64,000 nucleotides of DNA from Haloarcula limicola (GCF_010119205.1 NZ_WRXM01000004.1:202621-266620); one strand, 5' to 3'. Shown: positions 51,154 to 60,909, numbered from the stretch's first letter. A program made the numbers and translations. Notes: generated by a model not told the origin, from the letters alone.

Positions 51154-52475
51154 GAGACGGTCCTGACCTGCACGCTCGTCGGTTGCTTGACGTACTCGCC
51201 GTCGCCGGTGGCGACGACCGTGCCGACGCCGCGCTGGGCGGCGACATCGAGAATCTTCTGCGAACAGTCGGCGTCGACGACGACGGTTCGGGGCGTCTCG
51301 TCGCAGTCGCCCACCATCGAGACCACCTCGTCTGCGTCCCCCTCCGCGAGGACCCGCAGGTCGTCATCGAGTAGCCGGACGGTCCCGCTGTCGGCGCGGA
51401 TGACGGCGTCGACGTGGTCCGAGAGCGTCGGGCGCTCGCGGTCCGCCTCGTCGGCCGCCGTCGCGTCGGTCGTCGCGTCGCCGTCGCCGCTCGGTCCGGC
51501 GGTCGACGCCGTTTCCGTCGAGTCGGCCTCGCTCGCCGCCGTTCCCCCGTCGACGCCGGCGACGGCCGCGGCTTCGCCACCGTCTTCGTCCGTGACCGGC
51601 CCTCGGTCGCTGTCGACGGCGGTCGCGTCGTCGCGTGCTTCGTTCTCCTCGATCGCAGCGGCGGGGGAGTCGGCGTCGGCGACGGCGTCGTATGGGACCT
51701 TATCGCGGAGCGATTTCATCGCCTCGCTGCGGGAGAGTTCCTCGACGGAGCGGCCGCGCGGGGCGATGGCGACGTAGTCCACATCACCGACCTGTGCCAG
51801 CTCCTTGAGGATGAGGTCGCCGCCGCGGTCGCCGTCGAGGAAGGCGGTGACGGTCCGACGGGTCGTCAGGTCCGCGACCGCTTCGGGGACGTCGGTGCCC
51901 TCGACGGCGATGGCGTTCTTGACGCCGTACTTCAGCAGTTGGAGCACGTCGGCCCGCCCCTCGACGACGACGATGGCGTCGGAGTCGGCCACCCGCGGGC
52001 CGGCGGGCAGCCCCTCGTACTCCGTGATGTCGTCGACGCGGGCGCGCTGGCGCACCGTCTCGACGATGTCCTCAGTCTGGATGGAGTCCGCCTCGAAGGA
52101 GGCCAGTAGCTCCGTCGCCCGGTCGACCACTTCGCGCCGCTTGGCGCTCCGGACGTCCTCGATGTCCGAGACCTCTATCTGCGCCCTGCAGGGACCGACC
52201 TGTTCGATGGTTTCGAGCGCCGCGGCGAGGATGGCGGTCTCGACCCGGTCGAGCCCGCTGGCGACCGTTATCTGGCCGAACGACTGCCCGCCCTCGGACC
52301 GGATCTCGACGTCGATCCGTCCGACCTTCTTCGACTCCTGTAGGTCCCGCAAGTCCATCTCCTCGCCCAGTAACCCCTCGGTCTGCCCGAACACCGCGCC
52401 GACGACGTCGCTCCGCTCGACGACCCCGGCGGCGGTGATGTCCGCGTGAATGAGATATTTCGCTGTATCGTGCAT
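51150..52475 (-). CDS. dnaG: archaeal DnaG-like primase/exosome component
   Basis: The protein has 441 residues. The N-terminal KYLIHADITAAGVVERSDVVGAVFGQTEGLLG is characteristic of archaeal DnaG. The TOPRIM domain IVVVEGRADVLQLLKYGVKNAIAVEGT (catalytic Glu) and TVTAFLDGDRGGDLILKEL (DxD) is complete. An acidic low-complexity insert of about 85 residues (about 260-345) separates it from a conserved C-terminal domain. Archaeal DnaG has primase activity in vitro and binds the RNA exosome. It converges on the GNAT gene, with stops overlapping. Confidence 0.95.
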   Translation of the reverse strand: MHDTAKYLIHADITAAGVVERSDVVGAVFGQTEGLLGEEMDLRDLQESKKVGRIDVEIRSEGGQSFGQITVASGLDRVETAILAAALETIEQVGPCRAQIEVSDIEDVRSAKRREVVDRATELLASFEADSIQTEDIVETVRQRARVDDITEYEGLPAGPRVADSDAIVVVEGRADVLQLLKYGVKNAIAVEGTDVPEAVADLTTRRTVTAFLDGDRGGDLILKELAQVGDVDYVAIAPRGRSVEELSRSEAMKSLRDKVPYDAVADADSPAAAIEENEARDDATAVDSDRGPVTDEDGGEAAAVAGVDGGTAASEADSTETASTAGPSGDGDATTDATAADEADRERPTLSDHVDAVIRADSGTVRLLDDDLRVLAEGDADEVVSMVGDCDETPRTVVVDADCSQKILDVAAQRGVGTVVATGDGEYVKQPTSVQVRTVS

Positions 52476-52617
52476 AGCTCCGTTCCTGTCCGTCGCTCGC
52501 CCACGCGACGGACTGCTGTCACTACGCCGGGGTACGCGACGCCGCTCTAAATAAGCTTGGCGTCGCCGCCGCGTCCGTGACTGTCTACCACCCGACAGCG
52601 CCCGCGTCGCCGTCGCT

Positions 52618-53334
52618 TCACGCCTCGGCCAGTAACCGGTCCATCGCCTCGATGCCCCGTTCCATCGCGGCGAGCGGGTCGTCCGGATCGTCGTACTCGA
52701 AGACGAGCCAGTCCGTCCCGGCCTCGCGGGCGGCGGCCACGACGGCCGGGAGGTCCACGACGCCCTCGCCGAGGTCGGTGGGGTCGCCGTCGACGGTGAC
52801 GTCTTTCAGGTGGACGACCGGGGCGCGTCCGTCGAGTTTCCGGAGGAGAGAGACCGGGTCTCGTCCGGCGGCCTGCGCCCACCCGGCGTCGAGTTCGAAA
52901 CCCACCGTCGTCCGCTCGATGAGCCGGTCGAACGCCGTCTCGTCGCCGACCGGGACGAACTCGTGGACGTGGTTGTGATAGAGGAGCGGGCGGTCGAGGT
53001 CGCGGGCGATGCGGTCGAGCGTCGCCGCCGTCTCGTCGACGGCCGCCGCGTCGGCGAAGTGGTCGTCGTCGAGGTAGGGAACGACGGCGTAAGGGGCGTC
53101 CAGCGTCTCCAGATCGCCGTTGATAGCCGCCGGGTCCGCCCGGAGTTCGTCGGCGTCGACGTGGACGCCGACGGGCAACAGGCCGGCGGCGTCGAGCAAC
53201 TGCGTTCGCTCGGACGAGTCGCCGAGCCCGGCGAACTCGACGCCCTCGTACCCGGCGGTCGCGAGACGGTGGAAGAGAGCGGAGAGAGGTGCGTCGACGT
53301 TCCGAAGCGTCCACAGTTGGATTGCCGTGCGCAT
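52618..53334 (-). CDS. sugar phosphate isomerase/epimerase-like TIM-barrel protein
   Basis: The protein has 238 residues from the ATG at 53334. IQLWTLRNVDAPLSALFHRLATAGYEGVEFAGLGD, LLYHNHVHEFV, VGFELDAGWAQAAG, VVHLKDV and WLVFEYDDPD supply the metal-binding Glu, His, Asp and Glu of the xylose-isomerase-like family (AP2Ec type). It probably isomerises or epimerises a sugar or polyol; the substrate is not known. It diverges from the CsaA-like gene. Confidence 0.85.
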   Translation of the reverse strand: MRTAIQLWTLRNVDAPLSALFHRLATAGYEGVEFAGLGDSSERTQLLDAAGLLPVGVHVDADELRADPAAINGDLETLDAPYAVVPYLDDDHFADAAAVDETAATLDRIARDLDRPLLYHNHVHEFVPVGDETAFDRLIERTTVGFELDAGWAQAAGRDPVSLLRKLDGRAPVVHLKDVTVDGDPTDLGEGVVDLPAVVAAAREAGTDWLVFEYDDPDDPLAAMERGIEAMDRLLAEA

Positions 53335-53384
53335 GCCGGGTCCTGTGGCCGCGATTGATAAATAACCGTGCACAAGAAGCACCC

Positions 53385-53729
53385 ATGACGTTCACCGAAG
53401 CCGAGATCGATCCGACGCGGTTCCTCGAAGACGTCGAGATGCGCGTCGGCGAGGTCGTCGACGTCGAACCGTTCCCCGAAGCGCGAAAGGACGTGTACAA
53501 ACTCGACGTGGACTTCGGCGAGGAGACGTTGCAGTCTGCGGCCAGGCTCACCGACGTCTACGACCCCGAGGACTTACTGGGGGCGCAGGTCGTCGCCGTC
53601 GTGAACCTGGGGACGGTCACCGTCGCCGGGTTCGAGAGCGAGTGTCTGGTCACGGGCGTCGACGGCGAGGACGGCGTCGTCCACCTGACGACCGAACGCG
53701 ACGTCGAGCCCGGAACGCGCGTCTACTGA
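53385..53729 (+). CDS. CsaA-like tRNA-binding OB-fold protein
   Basis: The protein has 114 residues from the ATG at 53385. VEMRVGEVVDVEPFPEARKDVYKLDVDFGEETLQSAARLTDVYDPEDLLGAQVVAVVNLGTV is the EMAP-II-like OB fold, as in the CsaA chaperone and the tRNA-binding domain of methionyl-tRNA synthetase. It binds structured RNA and possibly protein. It is close in size to bacterial CsaA. Substrate in haloarchaea is unknown. Confidence 0.85.
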   Translation: MTFTEAEIDPTRFLEDVEMRVGEVVDVEPFPEARKDVYKLDVDFGEETLQSAARLTDVYDPEDLLGAQVVAVVNLGTVTVAGFESECLVTGVDGEDGVVHLTTERDVEPGTRVY

Positions 53730-53804
53730 AAAGGAATTTTCTTCACATCCGCCGTGTGAAGGTTCGAAACCTATTAGTATCGCCAGCGGATACGAAACCC
53801 AATC

Positions 53805-54014
53805 ATGACGTCCGCTCGAACCGCCGGCTGGGCCGCCGTCGCGCTCGTGCTGATGGCGCTTGCCGTCCCGTGGTTCCTCTGGCGAAACGCGAGCGTCGCG
53901 TTCGGCCTGCCGGTGTGGCTCTGGTGGCACGTCGGCTGGATGGTGCTGGCGAGTATCGTCTTCGCCGTCTTCGCCCGAACCGACTGGGGTCTCGGCGTCG
54001 AGGAGGTGCGCTGA
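53805..54014 (+). CDS. DUF3311 small membrane protein, symporter partner
   Basis: The protein has 69 residues with two hydrophobic segments. LMALAVPWFLWRN and PVWLWWHVGWMVLASIVFAVFA match DUF3311, a short two-helix family that is almost always encoded directly upstream of a sodium:solute symporter. The symporter ATG lies one base after its stop. Confidence 0.88.
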   Translation: MTSARTAGWAAVALVLMALAVPWFLWRNASVAFGLPVWLWWHVGWMVLASIVFAVFARTDWGLGVEEVR

Positions 54015-54015
54015 G

Positions 54016-55539
54016 ATGGCCGACACTGCGCTCCAGTTGGGCATCGTCGGCGCGTACATGGTCGTCGCGCTGGCCGTCGGCGTCGTCGCCTACCGCCTGA
54101 CCGAGCGGAACGCCGAGGACTACTACCTCGCCAGTCGCACGCTGGGCACCGTCGTCCTGCTCTTCACGACCTTCGCGACCCTGCTTTCGGCCTTCACGTT
54201 CTTCGGCGGACCGAACCTCGCCTTCAGCGCCGGCCCTGAGTGGATTCTGGTGATGGGACTGATGGACGGCATCGTCTTCGCCGTCCTCTGGTACGTGTTG
54301 GGCTACAAGCAGTGGCTCGTCGGCAAGCGCCACGGCTACGTCACGCTCGGGGAGATGCTGGGCGACCGCTTCGGCTCGACGCGACTTCGCGTCCTCGTCG
54401 CCGGCGTGAGCCTCGTCTGGCTGTTCCCGTACGTGATGCTCCAGCAGAAGGGAGCCGGACAGGCCATCGTCGGCCTGACGGACGGGCAGATCCCCTTCTG
54501 GGTCGGCGCGGGCGGCATCACGCTGTTCATGATCCTGTACGTCGCCGTCTCGGGGATGCGCGGCGTCGCCTGGACCGACACGATTCAGGGCCTGTTCATG
54601 CTGTCACTCGTGTGGGCCGCCGTCGCGTGGATTCTCACGTCCGTCGGCGGCGCTGGCGCGGCAACCGCCGCAGTCGCCGAGAGCGACCCGGAGTTCCTCG
54701 CGCTCGGCGGCGGCCTCTACACGCGGCAGTATATCGTCTCGACGGCCGTGAGCATCGCCTTCGGCGTGACGATGTTCCCGCAGATAAACCAGCGCTTCTT
54801 CGCCGCCGGGTCGAAGACGGTGTTCAAGCGGACGTTCGCCCTGTGGCCGATTCTCGTCCTCCTCCTGTTCGTCCCGGCGTTCATGCTGGGGTCGTGGGCC
54901 GCCGGGCTCGGCGTGACGGTGCCGGAGGGCGGCAACGTCGTCCCCGCGCTGCTGGGCGAATATACGCCGGCGTGGTTCGCCGCGCTGGTCATCGCCGGCG
55001 CGATGGCGGCGATGATGTCCTCCAGCGACTCGATGCTGCTGTCGGGGTCGTCGTATCTCACCCGCGACGTCTACCGGCCGCTGAAGCGCGCGTTCGGAAG
55101 CGGCGAGACGGACGACGCCCGGGAGACGCTCGTCGCCCGCGCGGGCGTCGTCGCCTTCGCCGCGCTCTCCTTCGTCGCCAGCCTTTACTCGCCGGGCACG
55201 CTCGTCCAGATCGGCGACACCGCGTTCAGCGGGTTCGCCCAGCTCACCCTGCCCGTCGCGCTCGCGCTCTACTGGCGCGGGACCACCCGCGACGGGATGT
55301 ACGCCGGCGTCGTGGGGAGCCAGCTGTTCTACGTCCTGCACGTCTTTCCCGTCGTCGAGACGCTCGCCGGCCTCGCGGGGCTCGCCGTCTCGCTCCCGAC
55401 CGCCTATCTCGGCTGGACGCCGGGTATCATCGGCATTCTGCTGGGAGCCGTCTTGACCGTCGCCGTCTCGCTCGCGACCAGCGCCGCCCCCGGGGAGAAC
55501 CGCGCGGCCTATCAGGTCGACGGCGTCGAGGCCGACTGA
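54016..55539 (+). CDS. sodium:solute symporter (SSS family), pantothenate/panF-like
   Basis: The protein has 507 residues and about 13 hydrophobic segments. SRTLGTVVLLFTTFATLLSAFTFFGGPN, PYVMLQQKGAGQAI, SIAFGVTMFPQINQRFF and AGAMAAMMSSSDSMLLSGSSYLTRDVYR are SSS signatures, the last including the Na2-site serines. The DUF3311 partner resembles the YhdT/PanF arrangement, so a carboxylate or pantothenate substrate is possible. Sodium coupling fits a halophile. Confidence 0.92.
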   Translation: MADTALQLGIVGAYMVVALAVGVVAYRLTERNAEDYYLASRTLGTVVLLFTTFATLLSAFTFFGGPNLAFSAGPEWILVMGLMDGIVFAVLWYVLGYKQWLVGKRHGYVTLGEMLGDRFGSTRLRVLVAGVSLVWLFPYVMLQQKGAGQAIVGLTDGQIPFWVGAGGITLFMILYVAVSGMRGVAWTDTIQGLFMLSLVWAAVAWILTSVGGAGAATAAVAESDPEFLALGGGLYTRQYIVSTAVSIAFGVTMFPQINQRFFAAGSKTVFKRTFALWPILVLLLFVPAFMLGSWAAGLGVTVPEGGNVVPALLGEYTPAWFAALVIAGAMAAMMSSSDSMLLSGSSYLTRDVYRPLKRAFGSGETDDARETLVARAGVVAFAALSFVASLYSPGTLVQIGDTAFSGFAQLTLPVALALYWRGTTRDGMYAGVVGSQLFYVLHVFPVVETLAGLAGLAVSLPTAYLGWTPGIIGILLGAVLTVAVSLATSAAPGENRAAYQVDGVEAD

Positions 55540-55637
55540 GACGGCGGCTCGGTTCACCGTCGAGAGAGCGACCGACTGTGCGTCCGATCGCCACAACCGG
55601 AGGCCCGTTATGACGCGGAGCGGCGAACGGCCCCCGT

Positions 55638-56120
55638 ATGAGCTTAGAACAGTCAGCGGCACCCGACTTCTCGCTCGAAAGCACCGCCGGTGGGACGGTC
55701 TCGCTCTCCGAACACCTCGAAGACGGCCCCGCCGTGATCCTCGTCAACCGCGGCCACTGGTGCAGTTTCTGCGCGGAGCACCTCCAGACGTTCAGCGAAG
55801 TGTCCTACGACCTCTGGTTCCACGACAACGTGGACGTCCTCCCGGTCGTGACCTCACCGCTCCCGAAGGTGACCGAGATGCGGGACCGTTACGACCTCGA
55901 CATCCAGCTGCTCGCCGACCCCGACGGCGAGGTGGCCGAGCAGTACAGCGGGACCGAGGAGACGAGCCACGGCCTGACCGGCATCGCCGGGACGTACGTC
56001 GTCGACGAGGAGGGGACCGTCCAGTACGAACAGGTCGCGGACAACGCCGCCGACCGCACCTACGGGAACTTCGTTCGGTACTTCATCCGCAACGGGTACG
56101 AGGACCCGTACGGCGAGTGA
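55638..56120 (+). CDS. peroxiredoxin (AhpC/TSA, redoxin family)
   Basis: The protein has 160 residues. PDFSLESTAGGTVSLSEHL and VILVNRGHWCSFCAEHLQTF carry the redox site; here the active-site motif is CSFC rather than the single peroxidatic T-x-x-C of classical peroxiredoxins, so it may act as a thiol-disulfide (Bcp/DsbE-like) redoxin. IAGTYVVDEEGTVQYEQVADNA completes the thioredoxin fold. It reduces peroxides or disulfides. Confidence 0.85.
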   Translation: MSLEQSAAPDFSLESTAGGTVSLSEHLEDGPAVILVNRGHWCSFCAEHLQTFSEVSYDLWFHDNVDVLPVVTSPLPKVTEMRDRYDLDIQLLADPDGEVAEQYSGTEETSHGLTGIAGTYVVDEEGTVQYEQVADNAADRTYGNFVRYFIRNGYEDPYGE

Positions 56121-56226
56121 GCGGGGCCGTCTCTCGGCCGGTTTTCGGCGGCCGGCCGCCCCGCCCGTTTCCGGCAGGCCGTCCGGATAGGTGAACCTAC
56201 AAGGACGTGCAGTCCGACGGTTCGGT

Positions 56227-56637
56227 ATGGACCTCAACGAGAACGTTGGTGGCCGCGACCGACTCGCACGCGCAGCGCTGGCCGTCGTACTGACCGTCGC
56301 GGCGGTTCGCTCGCTCCGGAACGGAAAGCGCCTGCGCGGACTGCTCGCCGGGATCGGCGCGCTCGTGTTCGGCTTCAACGCGACCAGCGGCTACTGCGGC
56401 GTGAACGACGTGCTGGGCCGAGACACCGCCGGCGGCGAGAGCGAGGACGAGGAAACGGTCGTCTCCATCAGCGAGAGCGACGAAGGCGACGCGAGCAGCG
56501 ACGAAGAGTCGATCGCCGGCTCGAAGAAGGAGCGGGGCTGGACGCTGACCTGTGCCGCCTGCGGTAACGACATCGTCACCGGCGAGGCGCGCGGCCCGAA
56601 CGAGAGCGGCGACATCGTCCACGAGACCTGTAACTGA
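56227..56637 (+). CDS. DUF2892 membrane protein with C-terminal zinc finger
   Basis: The protein has 136 residues from the ATG at 56227. The N-terminal MDLNENVGGRDRLARAALAVVL and IGALVFGFNATSGYCGVNDVLG match the DUF2892 (YgaP-like) two-helix membrane family. The C-terminal half is an acidic Ser/Glu-rich linker and then CAACGNDIVTG plus a closing HETCN, giving four potential metal ligands. The combination of a YgaP-like membrane part with a zinc finger is unusual. Function unknown. Confidence 0.75.
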   Translation: MDLNENVGGRDRLARAALAVVLTVAAVRSLRNGKRLRGLLAGIGALVFGFNATSGYCGVNDVLGRDTAGGESEDEETVVSISESDEGDASSDEESIAGSKKERGWTLTCAACGNDIVTGEARGPNESGDIVHETCN

Positions 56638-56665
56638 CGACGACTCGCGTACCGAGTCTGTTCGC

Positions 56666-56675
56666 TTTTATAGCC
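56666..56675 (+). promoter_or_regulatory. TATA box of the CARF-type regulator gene
   Basis: TTTTATAGCC is centred about 25 bases before the ATG at 56695 and begins the leaderless spacer. Confidence 0.65.
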
Positions 56676-56694
56676 GCCGGGAGGTGTAGTACGT

Positions 56695-57603
<909 letters not shown>

Positions 57604-57642
57604 AACGCCATTGATAATTTGTATGACACTATGGGTCGGCAG

Positions 57643-57868
57643 AGCCAGAAAGCCCCACCTCGTAGATGATCAATCAGTCGACACAGGTGGGACTGAAAGG
57701 GGCCGAGCGCTCGATTAGCCCGGACGACGCAAGCACGCGAGCGAAGCGAGCGCGCACAGCGAGTCCCGGCAATCGAGCGCTCGGGGGCTTTCTGGCTGTT
57801 CGCGGTCCTCTCTTTTTCTCCGATAACAGGCGGCTCGACTATCGCTAGCGGGGCTTTCTGGCTGTTCG
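57643..57868. repeat. nested inverted/direct repeat element
   Basis: A 14-base motif AGCCAGAAAGCCCC (57643-57656) recurs inverted as GGGGCTTTCTGGCT at 57784-57797 and again at 57850-57863. The last two share the 19-base form GGGGCTTTCTGGCTGTTCG. Inside, CGAGCGCTCGATT (57704-57716) is inverted at 57771-57783, bracketing a GAGCGAAGCGAGC-rich core. GTGGGACTGAAAGGGGC (57687-57703) also lies here. The layout is that of a small non-coding mobile or recombination-type element, about 226 bases long. No transposase is present. Confidence 0.6.
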
Positions 57869-57925
57869 AGCCGGTCACCGTCGTAGTTCTCTCATCGACG
57901 AATCCAGCACCAGAAAACCGAAGTC

Positions 57926-57932
57926 GTTAATC
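57926..57932 (+). promoter_or_regulatory. TATA-like box upstream of the valS leader
   Basis: GTTAATC is centred 28 bases before the ATG of the leader ORF at 57957. It is weaker than a consensus TTTATA but correctly spaced for a leaderless mRNA that begins with the leader ORF. Confidence 0.45.
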
Positions 57933-57956
57933 CCCCGCTTCGCCCACGTACACGTA

Positions 57957-58022
57957 ATGGCGCGTCGAGCAGCCTCCCGCTCCGTTCTCGTACCCGTAGT
58001 AGGGGTCTCCACGCCCCACTAA
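57957..58022 (+). CDS. 21-codon valine-rich leader peptide upstream of valS
   Basis: ATG at 57957 to TAA at 58020-58022 encodes 21 residues whose centre reads VLVPVVGV. Five of 21 codons are valine (GTT, GTA, GTA, GTA, GTC); GTA is rare in the flanking genes, which mostly use GTC. The TATA-like box at 57926-57932 would start transcription at or near this ATG, so ribosomes would load on it directly. The valS ATG is 56 bases after the stop. A Val-rich leader before valyl-tRNA synthetase is what attenuation-type control predicts; this mechanism is inferred, not shown. Confidence 0.6.
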   Translation: MARRAASRSVLVPVVGVSTPH

Positions 58023-58050
58023 CTCCACCTCTCGACGCCCGCACCGTTTT
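57997..58050 (+). promoter_or_regulatory. hairpin over the last valine codons, then a short U tract
   Basis: TAGT-A-GGGG (57997-58005) can pair with CCCCACTA (58014-58021), giving eight pairs with one bulged A and an eight-base loop. This stem covers two GTA codons, the GTC codon and the stop codon. An alternative four-pair stem, ACCC (57992-57995) with GGGT (58003-58006), excludes it. A TTTT tract at 58047-58050 follows. Ribosome position on the Val codons would decide which pairing forms. Confidence 0.4.
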
Positions 58051-58078
58051 CGACCGACTGCGAGTTCACAGATTCGAC

Positions 58079-60811
58079 ATGAGTGACACACAGGACCCAC
58101 CGACCGAGGAATCGACAGCAGACCAGCGAGAGAGTCTCGACGGGGAGTACGACCCCGGCGAGATCGAGCCCAAGTGGCAGGACCACTGGGTGACCGAGGA
58201 CACCTACGCCTACGACGGGGACGCCGACACCCGCTTCACCATCGACACGCCGCCGCCGACGGTGTCGGGGAACCTCCACATGGGCCACCTCTATCAGTTC
58301 ACGCTACAGGACTTCGTCGCCCGCTACCATCGGATGGCCGACGACACGGTGTACTTCCCCTTCGGCTACGACGACAACGGCATCGCCTCCGAGCGCCTGA
58401 CCGAGCGCGAACTGGACATCCGTCATCAGGACTTCGAGCGGCGGGTGTTCCAGGAGAAGTGCCGCGACGTCTGCGCGACGTACGAGGACGAGTTCACGCA
58501 GGACGTCCAGTCGCTGGCCATCTCCGTCGACTGGGACAACACCTACAAGACCATCGAGCCGCGCGTCCAGCGCATCTCCCAGCTCTCGTTCCTCGATCTC
58601 TACGAGCAGGGCCGGGAGTACCGCCAGCGCGCGCCGACCATCTGGTGTCCCGACTGCGAGACCGCCATCTCGCAGGTCGAACAGGAGGACGAGGACAAGC
58701 ACACGAAGTTCAACGACATCGCCTTCGAGCTGGTCGAGGACGGCAACGGGGACGCCCCCGGCGAGGGCGACGCCGAGGAGACGTTCACCATCTCGACGAC
58801 GCGCCCGGAACTGCTCCCCGCGTGCGTCTCCGTCTTCGTCCACCCCGACGACGACGAGAACCAGCACCTCGTCGGCGGCACGGCGAAGGTGCCGCTGTTC
58901 GAGCAGGAAGTGCCCATCATCGCCGACGAGCGCGTCGACATGGAGACCGGCAGCGGCCTCGTCATGTGCTGTACGTTCGGCGACCAGAACGACATCGAGT
59001 GGTACCAGGCCCACGACCTCGACCTACGGCTGGCCATCGACGAGTCGGCGACGATGACCGAACTCGCCGAGCAGTACGAGGGCATGAGCACCACGCAGGC
59101 CCGCGCGGCCATCATCGAGGACTTAGACGTCGAGGGCTCCCTGCTCGAATCGCGCGACCACGAACACACCGTGCAGGTCCACGAGCGCTGCGGCGTCGAG
59201 GTCGAGTACCTCGTCACCGAGCAGTGGTACATCAAGCTCCTCGATAAGAAAGACGAGTACCTGCAGGCGGGCCGGGACATGGAGTGGTTCCCCGAGAAGA
59301 TGTACAGCCGCTACCAGCACTGGATCGAGGGGCTGGAGTGGGACTGGTGTATCTCCCGCCAGCGCGACTCCGGCATCCCGATCCCGGTGTGGTACTGCGA
59401 CGAGTGCGGCGAGCCCACCTTCGCCGACCGCGAGCAGCTACCGGTCGACCCCCTCTCGGACGATCCGCCGGTCGGCGAGTGTAGCCACTGCGGTCACGAC
59501 ACGTTCACGCCCGAGGAGGACGTCTTCGACACGTGGGCGACCTCCTCGCTCACGCCGCTCATCAACGCCGAGTGGGACTGGAACGCCGGCAGCGAGTCCT
59601 TCGAGATGGCGATGGACGAGCTGTACCCCTTCGACCTCCGGCCGCAGGGCCACGACATCATCTCGTTCTGGCTGTTCCACACCGTCGTGAAGTGCTACGA
59701 GCACACCGGCGAGGTGCCCTTCGAGAGCGTGATGGTCAACGGGATGGTCCTAGACGAGAACCGCGAGGCGATGTCCAAGTCCAAGGGCAACGTCATCCCG
59801 CCGAGCGAAGTCCTGGAGAACTTCCCGGTCGACGCCGCCCGCTACTGGGCCGCCGGGACCTCCATCGGCGACGACTTCCCGTACAAGGAGGGCGATCTGG
59901 AGGCGGGCGAGCGCCTGCTCCAGAAGCTCTGGAACGCCTCGCGGCTGGTCGACCAGCTGACGCCGGCGGAGACGTCCGTCGAGGACGTCCCCGAGGACGA
60001 ACTGGCCGCGGTCGACCGCTGGATGCTCGCGGAACTCGACGCGACCATCGACTCCGTCACGGCGAAGTTCGAGGACTACGCGTTCTCGAAGGCCCGCAAC
60101 GAACTGCGGTCGTTCTTCTGGAACACGTTCTGCGATGACTACCTCGAAATCGCCAAACAGCGGCTCAGCGACGGCGGCGACGCCTCGACGGAGTACACGC
60201 TGTTGACCGCCCACCGCACGTTCCTCCAGCTGTTCGCGCCGTTCCTCCCCCACATCACGGAGGAGCTGTGGGACCGGATGTATCGGGCCGGCGGGTCGGC
60301 AGACACAGCCGACCCGGTGGATGAGGACGGGTCGGTCCACACGACCGACTGGCCCGTCGCGGGCGGCTACGAGGCGGACTTAGCGGCGGGCGAGACGGCG
60401 ATGGAGGTCGTCTCCGCGCTCCGCCGATACAAGACCGAGAACGGCCTGCCGCTGAACGCCGACCTCGAACACGTCGAGGTGTACGGCCACGTCGAGGGCT
60501 TCGCCGACGCGGTCGCCGAGGCGATGCACGTCGAGACCCTGGAGACGTTCGACGACGCCCCCGACATCACGACCGAGATCAGCGACATCGACCTCGATTA
60601 CTCCGTCGTCGGCCCGCAGTTCGGCAACGACGTGGGTGCCATCGAGGGCGCGATCGCGCAGGGCGACTACGAGATCGAGGACGGGACGCTCGTCGTGTCG
60701 GGCGGCGAGTTCGAACTCGCCGCCGAGATGTTCGAGGTCGAGGAGTCCCGCACCTACTCCGGCGAGGGCGAGATGACCGAGACGGAGAACGCCGTCGTCG
60801 TGGTGCGGTAA
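58079..60811 (+). CDS. valS: valyl-tRNA synthetase
   Basis: The protein has 910 residues, the usual archaeal ValRS length. TPPPTVSGNLHMGHLYQFTLQD carries the HIGH-type signature (HMGH) near residue 65. WCPDCETAIS and related CxxC pairs form zinc knuckles, the editing domain spans about 190-360, and DENREAMSKSKGNVIPPS holds the KMSKS-type motif near residue 565. The anticodon-binding and C-terminal domains are complete. It charges tRNA-Val. It is preceded by the valine-rich leader ORF. Confidence 0.97.
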   Translation: MSDTQDPPTEESTADQRESLDGEYDPGEIEPKWQDHWVTEDTYAYDGDADTRFTIDTPPPTVSGNLHMGHLYQFTLQDFVARYHRMADDTVYFPFGYDDNGIASERLTERELDIRHQDFERRVFQEKCRDVCATYEDEFTQDVQSLAISVDWDNTYKTIEPRVQRISQLSFLDLYEQGREYRQRAPTIWCPDCETAISQVEQEDEDKHTKFNDIAFELVEDGNGDAPGEGDAEETFTISTTRPELLPACVSVFVHPDDDENQHLVGGTAKVPLFEQEVPIIADERVDMETGSGLVMCCTFGDQNDIEWYQAHDLDLRLAIDESATMTELAEQYEGMSTTQARAAIIEDLDVEGSLLESRDHEHTVQVHERCGVEVEYLVTEQWYIKLLDKKDEYLQAGRDMEWFPEKMYSRYQHWIEGLEWDWCISRQRDSGIPIPVWYCDECGEPTFADREQLPVDPLSDDPPVGECSHCGHDTFTPEEDVFDTWATSSLTPLINAEWDWNAGSESFEMAMDELYPFDLRPQGHDIISFWLFHTVVKCYEHTGEVPFESVMVNGMVLDENREAMSKSKGNVIPPSEVLENFPVDAARYWAAGTSIGDDFPYKEGDLEAGERLLQKLWNASRLVDQLTPAETSVEDVPEDELAAVDRWMLAELDATIDSVTAKFEDYAFSKARNELRSFFWNTFCDDYLEIAKQRLSDGGDASTEYTLLTAHRTFLQLFAPFLPHITEELWDRMYRAGGSADTADPVDEDGSVHTTDWPVAGGYEADLAAGETAMEVVSALRRYKTENGLPLNADLEHVEVYGHVEGFADAVAEAMHVETLETFDDAPDITTEISDIDLDYSVVGPQFGNDVGAIEGAIAQGDYEIEDGTLVVSGGEFELAAEMFEVEESRTYSGEGEMTETENAVVVVR

Positions 60812-60909
60812 CGCGGCGGGAGAGCCGGGCGAGCGACTGCGTTTCGAGGAACCCCGCCGCCGTCGCCGGGACCAGTAGCATCAATGTGGGGGGCGCGGTA
60901 TCTCCGCGC

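Noticed and set aside
57687..57703. GTGGGACTGAAAGGGGC resembling the 3' end of a haloarchaeal CRISPR repeat
   Set aside because: Only one copy is present, with no spacer-repeat periodicity and no cas genes, so it is not a CRISPR array.
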